Source: Vibrionaceae bacterium (GTDB taxonomy: Bacteria; Pseudomonadota; Gammaproteobacteria; Enterobacterales; Vibrionaceae). Taken from it: a stretch of DNA of 64,000 nt. The translations under genes were made by a program, and so were the position numbers. Position 1 is the first letter of the stretch. Each line of letters starts with the position of its first letter. Under the pieces are notes generated by a model. It was not told where the DNA came from. It saw nothing but the letters and a program-made list of their open reading frames with translations, and did no database searches. The DNA lies in the NCBI GenBank assembly GCA_018222805.1, contig JAAEZQ010000006.1, positions 1 to 64,000 on the forward strand. The letters run 5' to 3'. Below are positions 44,078 to 53,664 of the stretch, in pieces.

Positions 44078-44784
44078 TGAAGATTCTGGTTGTCGGCGGA
44101 AACGGCGGGATAGGATGGGCAATGACGCAAGAAGCGGTAAGGCGATTTCCGAGCGCAGAGGTTCATGCTACCTATCGTCGAGAAAAGCAAGCAGGCTATC
44201 AAACTAAGGTGACTTGGCATCGAGTAGATGTCAGTGATGAGTCGCAAGTAAAAGGGTTGAGTGAGTCTTTATGTGAAGTCGATTGGGTGATCAACTGCGT
44301 TGGTATGTTGCATACCAAGGATAAAGGACCAGAAAAGAGCATAAGCTCTCTCGATGCGGACTTTTTTCTTCAAACCGTCTCAGTGAATACTTTACCAACG
44401 GTTTTGTTGGCGAAGTATTTTACACCTGCCTTAAAGCGCAGTCACAAACCAAAGTTTGCTGCGATCTCGGCAAAAGTCGGCAGCATCAGCGATAATCAAC
44501 TTGGCGGCTGGTACAGTTATCGAGTTTCTAAAGCGGCATTGAACATGTTTCTTAAAACCATGGCGGTTGAGTGGCACCGTACTGTAAAGCATGGTGTTGT
44601 GTTAGCGCTTCACCCTGGTACCACTGACACACCGTTGTCTGCACCTTTCCAAGCGAATGTCCCTTTAGACAAGCTGTTTACACCGCGACGTGTCGCGTCT
44701 GATTTGATTGGGCTGATAGAAAAAGCAACCCCGCAAGATAGCGGGGCGTTTTGGGCGTATGACGGAGAGTGTTTGCCTTGGTGA
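44077..44784 (+). CDS. Short-chain dehydrogenase/reductase linked to photolyase
   Basis: A 235-residue SDR. The cofactor motif is GGNGGIG (8-14), the NCVG strand lies near 75, and the catalytic pair is Tyr and Lys in YSYRVSKAALN (near 150). The closing segment HPGTTDTPLS is typical of CsgA-like SDRs. Its ATG overlaps the photolyase stop codon (TAATG), so translation is coupled. The substrate is unknown; a role in pterin or flavin cofactor supply for the photolyase is possible but is inference. Confidence 0.85.
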   Translation: MKILVVGGNGGIGWAMTQEAVRRFPSAEVHATYRREKQAGYQTKVTWHRVDVSDESQVKGLSESLCEVDWVINCVGMLHTKDKGPEKSISSLDADFFLQTVSVNTLPTVLLAKYFTPALKRSHKPKFAAISAKVGSISDNQLGGWYSYRVSKAALNMFLKTMAVEWHRTVKHGVVLALHPGTTDTPLSAPFQANVPLDKLFTPRRVASDLIGLIEKATPQDSGAFWAYDGECLPW

Positions 44785-44791
44785 ATGTTTG

Positions 44792-44944
44792 TTATGACTG
44801 AGGAGAGATTGATTTACTGCGTCGACAGCGTTCTGAACAGTAAACAATGTTCTCCCAATTTCTTTTCCATTTTTTACGCCAGGAAAACGGGCGATTACAT
44901 ACAGGACAAACTTTTGTCGGTAAGTTTGCTTTAAATCCCTTCAT
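44792..44944 (-). CDS. DUF2256 small zinc-ribbon-like protein
   Basis: A 50-residue protein, easy to miss because of its size. It has two CxxC-like pairs: CPVC (13-16) and CSERC (36-40), framed by [19 protein letters not shown], the DUF2256 signature. The cysteines probably bind zinc. In proteobacteria and cyanobacteria this family is found next to or fused with cryptochrome/photolyase genes; here it converges on the photolyase-SDR operon with only 7 bases between stop codons. AAGG precedes ATG 44944. Function is unknown. Confidence 0.88.
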   Translation of the reverse strand: MKGFKANLPTKVCPVCNRPFSWRKKWKRNWENIVYCSERCRRSKSISPQS

Positions 44945-44956
44945 GCCTTTTTATTA

Positions 44957-46096
44957 TTATTTGAAAAGGTATAAGTAATCACCGTAACCCAACTGAGCCA
45001 TTTTTCTGACAGGAACAAACTTCATCGCAGCAGAGTTCATGCAGTAACGCAATCCAGTCGGTTTTGGGCCATCCTCAAATACATGTCCGAGGTGTGAATC
45101 GCCGAATTTACTGCGAACCTCTGTCCTAGGGTACAATAACTTATAATCGGTTTTTTCCACGATGTAGCCCGGATTAATTGGTTTGGTAAAGCTTGGCCAT
45201 CCAGTACCCGACTTGTACTTGTCAGTCGAAGAGAACAGCGGCTCACCGGTGACAATATCGACGTAGATACCCGCTTCTTTATTATCCCAGTATTCGTTTT
45301 CAAATGGCTTTTCCGTTCCCTCTTCTTGTGTGACGTAATATTGCAACTCTGTCAGATTAGACTTAATTTCAACTTGGGAAGGTTTGTTATAGGCCTTGAC
45401 CTTCGACAGCAACTTTTTCTCTTCGATGAGTTGGCGAAGGGTTTTCGGACGCTCTTTACGATCTTTTCCAAAAACATCATCCAGATACTGATCTCGCCCC
45501 GATGCGTAGCGATAATATTTGTATTTCAAGCTGCTCTTTTTGTAGTAGTCCTGATGGTACGTTTCAGCAGGATAAAATTTCTCAAATTTGATCAACTTAG
45601 TTTTCAGAGGTTTCGGATAGATCATTGCTTTGTCGATTTCCATCATGAAGCTCTCAGCAATCTGCTTTTGCTGAACATTGTGATAGAAAATTGCGGGACG
45701 GTATTGCGGGCCGCGATCAACAAACGAACCTTTATCGTCCGTCGGATCGATGTGCCTGAAAAAGTAGTCAAGAACCTGCTCGTAGCTCACCACATTTGGA
45801 TCGTATTTTACCTCGATAACTTCAATATGGCCGCTTTTACCCGAAGACACTTGTTTGTAGGTTGGGTTTTTAACGTGACCACCTGAATAACCAGAAACCA
45901 CGTCCAATACACCAGTTAGTTGCTCTAAATCTGACTCTGTACACCAAAAGCAGCCGCCAGCAAGTGTAGCAATCTCCATTTTATCTGATGGGTTCGTTTT
46001 GCTCATCGTATCCGCGTTGCTTACCGTACTGAGTAGTAGGAACATACCTGGCAGCGCGAAAGACAATCCGAATAATAACTTAGATAACGTCTTCAT
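44957..46096 (-). CDS. msrAB: Exported MsrA-MsrB methionine sulfoxide reductase fusion
   Basis: A 379-residue fusion that repairs both stereoisomers of methionine sulfoxide. Residues 1-29 are a signal peptide. The MsrA domain (about 40-200) has GGCFWC with catalytic Cys49; the MsrB domain (about 240-375) has [10 protein letters not shown] and RYCMNS with catalytic Cys352. The zinc-binding CxxC pairs of MsrB are replaced, so it is a zinc-free form. The frame extends 81 codons upstream, but ATG 46096 has GAGG and begins the signal peptide. It should act in the periplasm; the electron donor is not encoded nearby. Confidence 0.92.
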   Translation of the reverse strand: MKTLSKLLFGLSFALPGMFLLLSTVSNADTMSKTNPSDKMEIATLAGGCFWCTESDLEQLTGVLDVVSGYSGGHVKNPTYKQVSSGKSGHIEVIEVKYDPNVVSYEQVLDYFFRHIDPTDDKGSFVDRGPQYRPAIFYHNVQQKQIAESFMMEIDKAMIYPKPLKTKLIKFEKFYPAETYHQDYYKKSSLKYKYYRYASGRDQYLDDVFGKDRKERPKTLRQLIEEKKLLSKVKAYNKPSQVEIKSNLTELQYYVTQEEGTEKPFENEYWDNKEAGIYVDIVTGEPLFSSTDKYKSGTGWPSFTKPINPGYIVEKTDYKLLYPRTEVRSKFGDSHLGHVFEDGPKPTGLRYCMNSAAMKFVPVRKMAQLGYGDYLYLFK

Positions 46097-46276
46097 AGCA
46101 TCCTCTATAATTAATTTCTCAATTGTTACGTAAGTAGAAAGGTAACAGAGCGAAAAAATTGCATGAATTTTGAAAATTACGTTGTCCTTTTTTCTAACAA
46201 AGATAGAGTATCGGCACGAAACATACCCGCTCGTTGATGCGAGGGCGTTAACGAACGATGCAATATGAGGTAAACC

Positions 46277-46675
46277 ATGCAAGCAGAAGTTAAATGGGTC
46301 GAAGATTTTAAATTCCTTGGTCAGTCGCAATCTGGCCATTCTGTCGTGATGGACGGCAACGGTGGTGCGACGGCTCCAAGCCCAATGGAAATGGTACTAA
46401 TGGCGGCAGGTGGTTGCAGCTCAGTGGACGTTGTGGATGGTTTAAAATCTGCAGAGCAAAAAGTTGAGTCCGTCAACGCAAAGTTAACCACAGAACGTCG
46501 CGAAACGGCTCCGCGTATTTTCACTAAAGTGAACATCCATTTCGAAGTGTCTGGTGAAAAGCTGGACCCAGAAGTTGTCGCTAAAGTCGCGGCTGATTCA
46601 CTCGAAAAATATTGCTCTGTTTGTCTCATGCTCGGAGAGGGCGTTGAGATGACCCACAGTTGGGAAATTGTTTAA
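46277..46675 (+). CDS. OsmC family protein (YhfA-like)
   Basis: A 132-residue OsmC/Ohr-fold protein. The two redox cysteines lie in [14 protein letters not shown] (near residue 47) and [10 protein letters not shown] (near 112-115). The arrangement and length resemble E. coli YhfA rather than the organic-hydroperoxide reductase Ohr. It is divergent from the methionine sulfoxide reductase gene, a context of oxidative damage repair. ATG 46277 follows GAGGTAAACC. It has its own terminator. Confidence 0.85.
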   Translation: MQAEVKWVEDFKFLGQSQSGHSVVMDGNGGATAPSPMEMVLMAAGGCSSVDVVDGLKSAEQKVESVNAKLTTERRETAPRIFTKVNIHFEVSGEKLDPEVVAKVAADSLEKYCSVCLMLGEGVEMTHSWEIV

Positions 46676-46706
46676 CCCTTCAGATCTTAAAAAATCAGAA
46701 AACAGG

Positions 46707-46739
46707 AAAGAGAAAAGCGCAGTCTTTTCTCTTTTTTTA
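46707..46739 (+). terminator. Terminator of the OsmC gene
   Basis: An 11-bp perfect stem (AAAGAGAAAAG / CTTTTCTCTTT) with a 6-base loop, followed by T. Confidence 0.9.
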
Positions 46740-46789
46740 TATCTGAAATCACGTACGGTGAGCGGTGTTTTAAGTAGTAGGGTTTTCCA

Positions 46790-47344
46790 ATGACAGAATT
46801 AGAGAAAATGATGTCTGGCCAAGTGTTTAATGGTATGGACGAATCAATTGATGCCATTAGGACGCACGCCACTCATGCATTGCGCGCGCTTAATAGCAAT
46901 ACCGATGAAAGTCAGCGTGATGCGTTGCAAAAGCAGCTGTTTGGTAAAGCGGGTTTGTGTATTGTTCAAGCTCCGTTTCACTGCGAATTCGGTAAAACCA
47001 TTGAAATTGGTGAAGAGACTTTTATCAACATGAACGTAGTCATGCTTGATGGGGCCAAAATTACTATTGGAAATAACGTTCTGATTGGCCCGAGTGCACA
47101 GTTTTACACCGCATCCCATTCATTGGAGTACCGCAGTCGCAGACGCTGGGAAACCTTCTGTAAACCAATTGTTGTGGAAGACGATGTATGGATTGGCGGT
47201 AATTCTGTCATCAATCAAGGCGTGACGATTGGTGCTCGTTCAGTCATTGCTGCGCATTCAGTCGTTAATAGCGATGTTCCGCCTGATTGTTTATATGGTG
47301 GTACGCCAGCGAAATTGATTCGTCGCTTGAACGAAGAAGACTAA
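46790..47344 (+). CDS. Maltose/galactoside-type O-acetyltransferase
   Basis: A 184-residue sugar O-acetyltransferase (Maa/LacA group). After a helical N-terminus (1-55) come left-handed beta-helix hexapeptide repeats, the catalytic histidine in FYTASHSLEY, and the C-terminal coil VWIGGNSVINQGVTIGARSV, ending PPDCLYGGTPAKLIR. It transfers acetyl from acetyl-CoA to a sugar hydroxyl. It is monocistronic. The sugar substrate is unknown. Confidence 0.88.
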   Translation: MTELEKMMSGQVFNGMDESIDAIRTHATHALRALNSNTDESQRDALQKQLFGKAGLCIVQAPFHCEFGKTIEIGEETFINMNVVMLDGAKITIGNNVLIGPSAQFYTASHSLEYRSRRRWETFCKPIVVEDDVWIGGNSVINQGVTIGARSVIAAHSVVNSDVPPDCLYGGTPAKLIRRLNEED

Positions 47345-48504
47345 TTTCAAATCAATCCATCATCAACAGAGTAAGACATGGTTGAAAACTGCGACCAAGT
47401 GAAAAATGTTGCATTTGTGAGGTGAGTATGAGTCATGCACTATATAGTTAGTGTGAGGTAAACTTACCAAGTCGAGAGCAAAGAGATGGATTGGTACTTA
47501 GCGGTATTAAAGAAATATGCAGAGAGAAGCGCAGTGCAATAAATCCTGTTCTAAGAACCTGCCCCTTAGCTATTACTGCTAACAAGGTCTTCACATCAAC
47601 CCCTTCAATACCCATATGACGAACTCAGTGTTTTCTAATACTCAATCATTGAGAATCAATCAGAGGATTGTGAGTTCGTTAAAGACGACTTTTGCGTTTT
47701 TGAAATGTTTAAAATCGAATTTGAACTCGGTGGTGGTTTCTCTCTGCTTTCTCTATAACTTGTTAATATAGTTGATTTTTTCTCTAATGTGAATTGAATC
47801 GCATTTTGTTTTAATTTATAAAAAACACCCAAAGTGAATTTTTATTCCAAATTATGCAGCACGTGCGGTCTGTTAATCGATAACTCTGCCTTTATGTATT
47901 CATGGTGTGAATGTTTTTTGTTTTCTTTGATTTTTAAACGAATGATTTTCTATTCATACGGGCGGAGTGCTATATCCCTATATTAGGAAAATCGAATTTG
48001 ATCTTGTTTATATCTTTTGTATTAAATGCGCAATTAATTATTAGCAACTATTTAAATTCATAAACAATGATATTGTTGATATCTCTTATATGTGTCATTC
48101 AATATATTTAAGAAGAGTTAGTTTGTCCGCATTAATATAATGCTCCTATTGGTTGGGTGTTTATTAACATTTGTTGGTCATAACTAATATTTATATCGTA
48201 ATGTTATATTGATATTTTTTTTGTTTTTTTGTTTTTTTGTTTTAATTACATGTGCTTGTCTTTTTTGTGTAGGGGTTGGAAGTGAAAAATTCATATAAAT
48301 TAACCGATAAAATGTAGGTTTACACCACAAATAGTTCACTGATAAACAAGATAAATAATATTTAAAAATAATTAAGGATTTAACCATAAGATTAATCTTG
48401 TGGTTGATAGGCTTATTGGGGTGTTTTAATGGAATTTCATCCCAATAATCTATTTGTCTTTAAGTTTATTCTAATAAACTTAATTTTCATGGAAGTTCTA
48501 AAAC
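47345..48504. other. 1.2-kb AT-rich noncoding region
   Basis: No coding frame with a binding site is visible on either strand; from about 47750 the sequence becomes strongly AT-rich with long T and A runs, as in H-NS-silenced regions. Near the end two hairpins sit in tandem: AACCATAAGAT / ATCTTGTGGTT (48382-48405) and TTATTGGG / CCCAATAA (48413-48448). They lie just before the beta-barrel gene and may be part of its leader. Confidence 0.5.
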
Positions 48505-49371
48505 ATGCAGCACACAACAAAGTGGATGATGAGGCCGCTAGCAATGTTGTTGGGTACGCTATTTTCAATGCCATCATTCGCAGAGGAAACGAGTGGACCT
48601 GATAGCCGCGGGCCAGAATCAACACAAAATGAAGGAGATACGTCCTGTTTTGTTTGCAAGTTAAGTGGGGCCTTTTACCTATCTTACGATACAAACATTT
48701 ACGATAGAGACGATCATCGCTCCGTCCGCAATTTCTCTTGGGGAGGCGATCTCAGCTACTCCTTGTCTAGCGATGTAAAAGCCTACCTTTCTGCTGGTGG
48801 TTATCGCGCTCTAGAAGACGAAGTCGGCACTTACGCGACGGACTCGGTGCTAGGTTTGCAATACTCGAACCTCTACCATTTCGGTGATACGGGAAAAGTC
48901 GGAATTGCAGGTCAGTTTACTATCCCTACCTCAGAAGACTCACGTAAAGATGAATTGAAAACAGCATTTCGTTTGGCGGTGCCTATTTCCTTTTCTGTTT
49001 GGAGTATCGACTTCTCCATTTCCCCGAGAGTTAGAAAAAATTTTCACGACTACAAAACCATGGGGGGACGCTCGCTGACTGAGTGGAGTTATTCAGTGTT
49101 CACTTTAGCGGAAAAGTCGTGGGAATCGTTTTCTCTGGGGGTGACGGCTCTAGGTGGAAACACCATTAGTTATCAAGGTACTCGCAGAACCAGTTGGAAG
49201 TACGAAAGTGCTTTATATGGTGCATACAAGTTTGATGACGACTGGTCTTTGCTACTGTCTGCGTCATCAACAGGTTTCTATCAAGACGCTGAGCGAGGCA
49301 CATTGGGCAACATTGATTTGTTAAACCAAGAGAAAACCTCGTACATCGCCGAAGTAAGTTACTCGTTCTAG
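48505..49371 (+). CDS. Outer-membrane beta-barrel protein of unknown function
   Basis: A 288-residue exported protein. The signal peptide covers about 1-26 (ending SFA-EE), then an acidic linker with CFVC (two cysteines three apart). From residue 55 alternating aromatic strands (GAFYLSYDTNIYD, WGGDLSYSLSSDVKAYLSAG) run to a terminal phenylalanine (EVSYSF), the outer-membrane sorting signal. I estimate about 12 strands. It is followed after 32 bases by a giant lipoprotein protease on the same strand, so the two probably form one transcription unit and may work together. Confidence 0.7.
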   Translation: MQHTTKWMMRPLAMLLGTLFSMPSFAEETSGPDSRGPESTQNEGDTSCFVCKLSGAFYLSYDTNIYDRDDHRSVRNFSWGGDLSYSLSSDVKAYLSAGGYRALEDEVGTYATDSVLGLQYSNLYHFGDTGKVGIAGQFTIPTSEDSRKDELKTAFRLAVPISFSVWSIDFSISPRVRKNFHDYKTMGGRSLTEWSYSVFTLAEKSWESFSLGVTALGGNTISYQGTRRTSWKYESALYGAYKFDDDWSLLLSASSTGFYQDAERGTLGNIDLLNQEKTSYIAEVSYSF

Positions 49372-49403
49372 GAAAATAAAAGAATATTAAGGATATCCAA
49401 ATA

Positions 49404-52400
49404 ATGTTTAAAAAATTGACGCTGGTGTCAGCAATTACAGCCGCGCTGGTTGGTTGTGGAGCAGACGATCAGGCTTATGACTATGTTGAAAGAGATGCAA
49501 AAGAGGTTGCGGTTAAGGATCTGAAAGACGGTCGTTGGTTCTATGTGCCGACGACAGGTGCCGCTCCTCGATTTGCTTTAAACCAATTTCCTTTCTTACA
49601 AGGTTCCCCTCGCTACGTTGAATTGTGTTTTACGAAAGAAGGCCTGGAAGTTCGTAGTTACGATAAAAATTACCCTGATGCAAACCTCTCTAAAGACGCA
49701 AACAACTACTGTGGTGAAGAGAAATTTGTTGCAGATGACGACGATGTAAACTTTGCTCAGGTGTTGACCATTCCGGGTGATTTTGCTGCCTATCGCTGTG
49801 AGGAAGACTCATACGGTGACTGCACCAACCAAGAAGAAATTAATGAAGATGACAGCTTGGACTACAAGCAGAAAACCCACTTTACACCTAATCCAGAGGA
49901 ACTCGAGGTTGCTGAGTTCAATAAGGAAGATCTGTATGGAGTTAATGACGGTATCTCTGAACAAGGTACGCCACGACTTATCTCTTGGGACTTTGATCCT
50001 GAGAAAGGCATACTGAACTTCGAATTAGAGCGTACGTTCCGTGTTGATTTAGATAAGTTATCGGATTACATCAACTTTGCGACTAAAGCGAGCTTGGAAG
50101 AAGCGCTTGTTGATGGCGCATTCAAATCTCGTTTCTATTACTCTTTGGTACACGAAAGTGAAATCGCGACAGATGGCTACCAGCCAATTTTGTACCCAGT
50201 CGGTGATGAGAACGACATTGGCTTTTTCACCACAGCGACCAAAAAACTGAATCCGATAACGAACAAGTACGACAGAGAGGTGGTTTACCTAAACCGCTTC
50301 AACCCAGATCAAGACTCAATTAAATATTACTTGAGCGACAATTTCTTTGAACAGAAGAACAAACTATTTCTCGATGCTACGCTTCAGTCGATCGATAAAA
50401 TGAATCAAACGTTAAGAGTATTTGGTTCAGATTCAGGCAAGCCAGAAATTGAGATTGTAAACAAAACCCAAGCGGCGGGCATCCATCCCGGTGATTTACG
50501 TTACAACGTGATAAACCTGATTGATGAACCACTCGCTAATGGTTTATTGGGGTATGGACCTTCGGTTTCTAACCCGATGACAGGCGAAATTATCAAAGCA
50601 CACGTTAACCAATATGCTGGCGTCGCCAGAACGGGTGTGCCTTTCTACTGGGATAACTTGGCTCGATTCTATAATCGTAACCAGTTGGATTTGGATGGAT
50701 TGGAACCGTTACAAACCAGTGAGGGAGAGGTAAAAACAGACGTTTCGAAAAGAGTTGCAGAACTTTCGACTTTGGCGGCAATGGAAAAGCTGAACGTTGA
50801 TGAGAATGTTCATGCGCCCCTCGTTTCGAAAGAGGAAATGGTCTCTGGTAAATCGGCAACTAAGAGCCCGACGCAGCTGCTTGCAAACTTCAATGATGAT
50901 ATGGCATTTGAGGAAGTTGTTGCAGCCGAAGAAAACCGTTTGTCTTTCTGGGCAGAAAACAACGTATATCCAATCGAAGCATCGTGGGTGTCATCAACCA
51001 ACAAAGCGATGCTCGATAATTTGCAACTCAATGATGACCGCTATTTTGAGATCAAACTTGATGATGTGGGTAATGAAACGTCTCGTCATCTGAAGCGATG
51101 GAAGTACCTACCAAAAGATTTACAAGTAGAAGCCGCCAATGCAATTACGGTGGCGACGTACAGCAATACGCTGGTTCATGAACTTGGTCACAACGTGGGT
51201 CTGCGTCATAACTTCAAGGGTTCTAATGATAAAGCGAACTACTACACTTCGGAGCAAGCACATCAACTTGGCTTAAATAACATTCCAGCGTACAGCTCTA
51301 CAATGGACTACGCGCCAAGCATGTTGGACGAAACGCCAACTTGGGGTTTGTATGACATTGCGGCATTCAAGTTTGCTTATGGCCGTAAAGTAGAAACTAT
51401 TCAAGATTCGTCAGGTTCGGCTCCTGTGCCAGTTGTAAAACCAACAGACAGTGCGAGTGATGAAGAAAAATCAGCATACGAGCGCTATCTTACTGAGCTG
51501 AATGCATACGAACAGAGCTTTGCTTACAAGTTCGGTGACAATCCAGACAATGATTCTCTCATGGTGTGCTCGGAAGTTAAGGCGCTATCGGGCGATGATG
51601 AAGGTAAGTCATTGTACAACTGTGACTTTAGCCGATTTGATGTGGCTGCGTTGTCTGATGATGAAGCGTTGAACGCTAAGACTCGTTATGGTGTGCTTTA
51701 CTACTTAGATAAGGTGAACGAGATTGAGCGTAAGCCTTACGACTTCTGTACCGATGGTAACGTGTCACTAAACAGTGACTGTAACCGTTTTGATGAAGGC
51801 ACAGACTTAGAAGAGATCGTATCGTACGAATGGCAAAGCTATCTTGATAGTTATGATCGTCGCAACTTAGATTTGTACGGTACAAACGGCCTGTACTTAT
51901 CTGATTATCCAAGCTACCTAGTTCGTCGTTTCAGGGAAATGAGCGCCATTCGAGATAAGATGGAAGATCTAGAGCGCATTGACAATTTGTACACGAATCT
52001 GGGTTTAACATCGAGCACTGACAAACCGGGTGATTTCTTGCTACGCCTTGCATCAAACCCTGAACACTGTACTGAGGACAGCGCAGACAATAAGTGGTTC
52101 TGTGATTATGCCTTTGGTGCGAAAAAATCGGCGGCATTCTTCCTTGATGTGTTGCGTACACCTGAACACCAATGTGTGATTGAAAATGCATCAGGCAATC
52201 AAAAAGTTATTTCTTTGGGTCAATTGTTAGATAGTAACTCTTACCTAATTCCTGCCGACTACGATCTTCAAACTACAAGCTGCTTTGATGACCTGGTGGC
52301 TGGCTTTATTGAAGATGCAGAAAGTGGTTATACCGCAGTGGCTGAAACAGCAAATAGCCGCTTCTTAAACTCCATTGGTAGCTTTGACCCAGATTACCCT

Positions 52401-53522
52401 TGGTCAAATTCCATCTCTGTCTTGGGTTACTGGCCGGACAAAGCATTGGCAAGTTATTTCTTGGCGCGTCGATTCTCTAACCGTTATACCGATGAAGTGA
52501 GCTTTGCATCATTGCTTGATATTCCGGGTGTACAGTCAGAGTACGAAGACATCATGAATAACATTTTGGTGAATAATGCCCTGAACACGCCAGTCGCATT
52601 GATTGATAAAGACGGCGAGGAATACCTAGATCTCAAAGGTATAACGGTGAACCTTCATCTCACCGAACAGATGGAATCTTTGCCACCAATGCCTCGTGGT
52701 ATCGCTGAACTCTTAGATATTGATAGCCGAAGCCGTGAGCGTATCGGGGATGTTCTGCTAAGAATGGGTGTGCGTCAAATGCAGTCTGACGATTACAAAG
52801 TGAAGACGCGTGGTAAAGCTCAGTTTGATGCTTTCACCAAGCAGCAAGATCGTTATGACATTATTGCAGGCGATAAAGTCGAGTTCGTTATTGATGGTAA
52901 AAAGTTTGTCGCTACTAAAGCAAACAAACTGGCTTATGACTATTCAAACCAGCTGGTCACGTCGGAAGGCTACGACCTGAAAACTTACTTGGATGGCTAT
53001 GAGCAAGAAGAGTTGAGCGCGGTTGCCTCCGGTATCAATAGCGCATGGGGACCATTCCGTACGTCAATTATTCCTGCATTTCATGATGCCGTACTGCTAC
53101 TTGATGCTCCAATGGTCAACGCAATGAAAGCGACGATTGATGCCGATATAGCAGCAGGTGTGCTGACGTTTAGCGACTCATTCATCAACTTTGTGAATGC
53201 AAACATTGCTTCAGGAGATCTTGTATTTGACGCTAATGCGAAAACATTGAGCTACCAAGGTGGTAAAGCGCACAGTGACTTCAAAGCGTTCGAGGCTTAC
53301 TCAGATGCGATGCTTTTGATCTTCAATGGGTACACCCAAGAAATGATGTCTGCTGTCGACAATGTGTATGCGGGCTACACCACATCCTCTGATACGCATA
53401 AAGAGTTGTGGTTAAAAGACCTGGATATGATTCAAGCGTATCTGAGTGGTGATATCGGCGCTGTCGCTGGTAAATACTATGAGATGCTAGATCGCTTACC
53501 CGAAGCAAGTGACTTTGAATAA
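49404..53522 (+). CDS. Very large lipoprotein zinc metalloprotease (metzincin)
   Basis: A 1372-residue exported protease. The lipobox is LVGC (Cys18) after a short signal. The zinc motif HELGHNVGLRH (592-602) gives three histidines and Glu593, and STMDY about 32 residues later supplies the metzincin Met-turn (Met634). This suits the DUF4953/DUF5117-type zinc-dependent metalloproteases. The flanking several hundred residues on both sides are not assigned to domains; the protein is acidic with many Asp and Asn. It follows a beta-barrel gene and has a terminator after it. Target and surface location (inner or outer membrane) are unknown; Gly at +2/Ala at +3 favours sorting outward. Confidence 0.82.
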   Translation: MFKKLTLVSAITAALVGCGADDQAYDYVERDAKEVAVKDLKDGRWFYVPTTGAAPRFALNQFPFLQGSPRYVELCFTKEGLEVRSYDKNYPDANLSKDANNYCGEEKFVADDDDVNFAQVLTIPGDFAAYRCEEDSYGDCTNQEEINEDDSLDYKQKTHFTPNPEELEVAEFNKEDLYGVNDGISEQGTPRLISWDFDPEKGILNFELERTFRVDLDKLSDYINFATKASLEEALVDGAFKSRFYYSLVHESEIATDGYQPILYPVGDENDIGFFTTATKKLNPITNKYDREVVYLNRFNPDQDSIKYYLSDNFFEQKNKLFLDATLQSIDKMNQTLRVFGSDSGKPEIEIVNKTQAAGIHPGDLRYNVINLIDEPLANGLLGYGPSVSNPMTGEIIKAHVNQYAGVARTGVPFYWDNLARFYNRNQLDLDGLEPLQTSEGEVKTDVSKRVAELSTLAAMEKLNVDENVHAPLVSKEEMVSGKSATKSPTQLLANFNDDMAFEEVVAAEENRLSFWAENNVYPIEASWVSSTNKAMLDNLQLNDDRYFEIKLDDVGNETSRHLKRWKYLPKDLQVEAANAITVATYSNTLVHELGHNVGLRHNFKGSNDKANYYTSEQAHQLGLNNIPAYSSTMDYAPSMLDETPTWGLYDIAAFKFAYGRKVETIQDSSGSAPVPVVKPTDSASDEEKSAYERYLTELNAYEQSFAYKFGDNPDNDSLMVCSEVKALSGDDEGKSLYNCDFSRFDVAALSDDEALNAKTRYGVLYYLDKVNEIERKPYDFCTDGNVSLNSDCNRFDEGTDLEEIVSYEWQSYLDSYDRRNLDLYGTNGLYLSDYPSYLVRRFREMSAIRDKMEDLERIDNLYTNLGLTSSTDKPGDFLLRLASNPEHCTEDSADNKWFCDYAFGAKKSAAFFLDVLRTPEHQCVIENASGNQKVISLGQLLDSNSYLIPADYDLQTTSCFDDLVAGFIEDAESGYTAVAETANSRFLNSIGSFDPDYPWSNSISVLGYWPDKALASYFLARRFSNRYTDEVSFASLLDIPGVQSEYEDIMNNILVNNALNTPVALIDKDGEEYLDLKGITVNLHLTEQMESLPPMPRGIAELLDIDSRSRERIGDVLLRMGVRQMQSDDYKVKTRGKAQFDAFTKQQDRYDIIAGDKVEFVIDGKKFVATKANKLAYDYSNQLVTSEGYDLKTYLDGYEQEELSAVASGINSAWGPFRTSIIPAFHDAVLLLDAPMVNAMKATIDADIAAGVLTFSDSFINFVNANIASGDLVFDANAKTLSYQGGKAHSDFKAFEAYSDAMLLIFNGYTQEMMSAVDNVYAGYTTSSDTHKELWLKDLDMIQAYLSGDIGAVAGKYYEMLDRLPEASDFE

Positions 53523-53545
53523 ACGATTGCCAGAAACTTAAAGCA

Positions 53546-53577
53546 AAGGCTTGCCGCATCGCAGGCCTTTATTATTG
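53546..53577 (+). terminator. Terminator of the metalloprotease gene
   Basis: A 10-bp stem (AAAGGCTTGC / GCAGGCCTTT, one wobble) with a 6-base loop and a weak ATT-rich tail. Confidence 0.75.
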
Positions 53578-53664
53578 CTGAGGGCACCTAAGTGGCTGAT
53601 GTTTATCTTATGTTGGTCTAGTCTCCACTTAGAACAAAAACTCACGGAGCTCTGTCTTGCCGGA

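Noticed and set aside
45326-45886. 186-residue plus-strand frame inside msrAB
   Set aside because: Entirely antisense to a fusion protein with both catalytic motifs; a codon-bias shadow.
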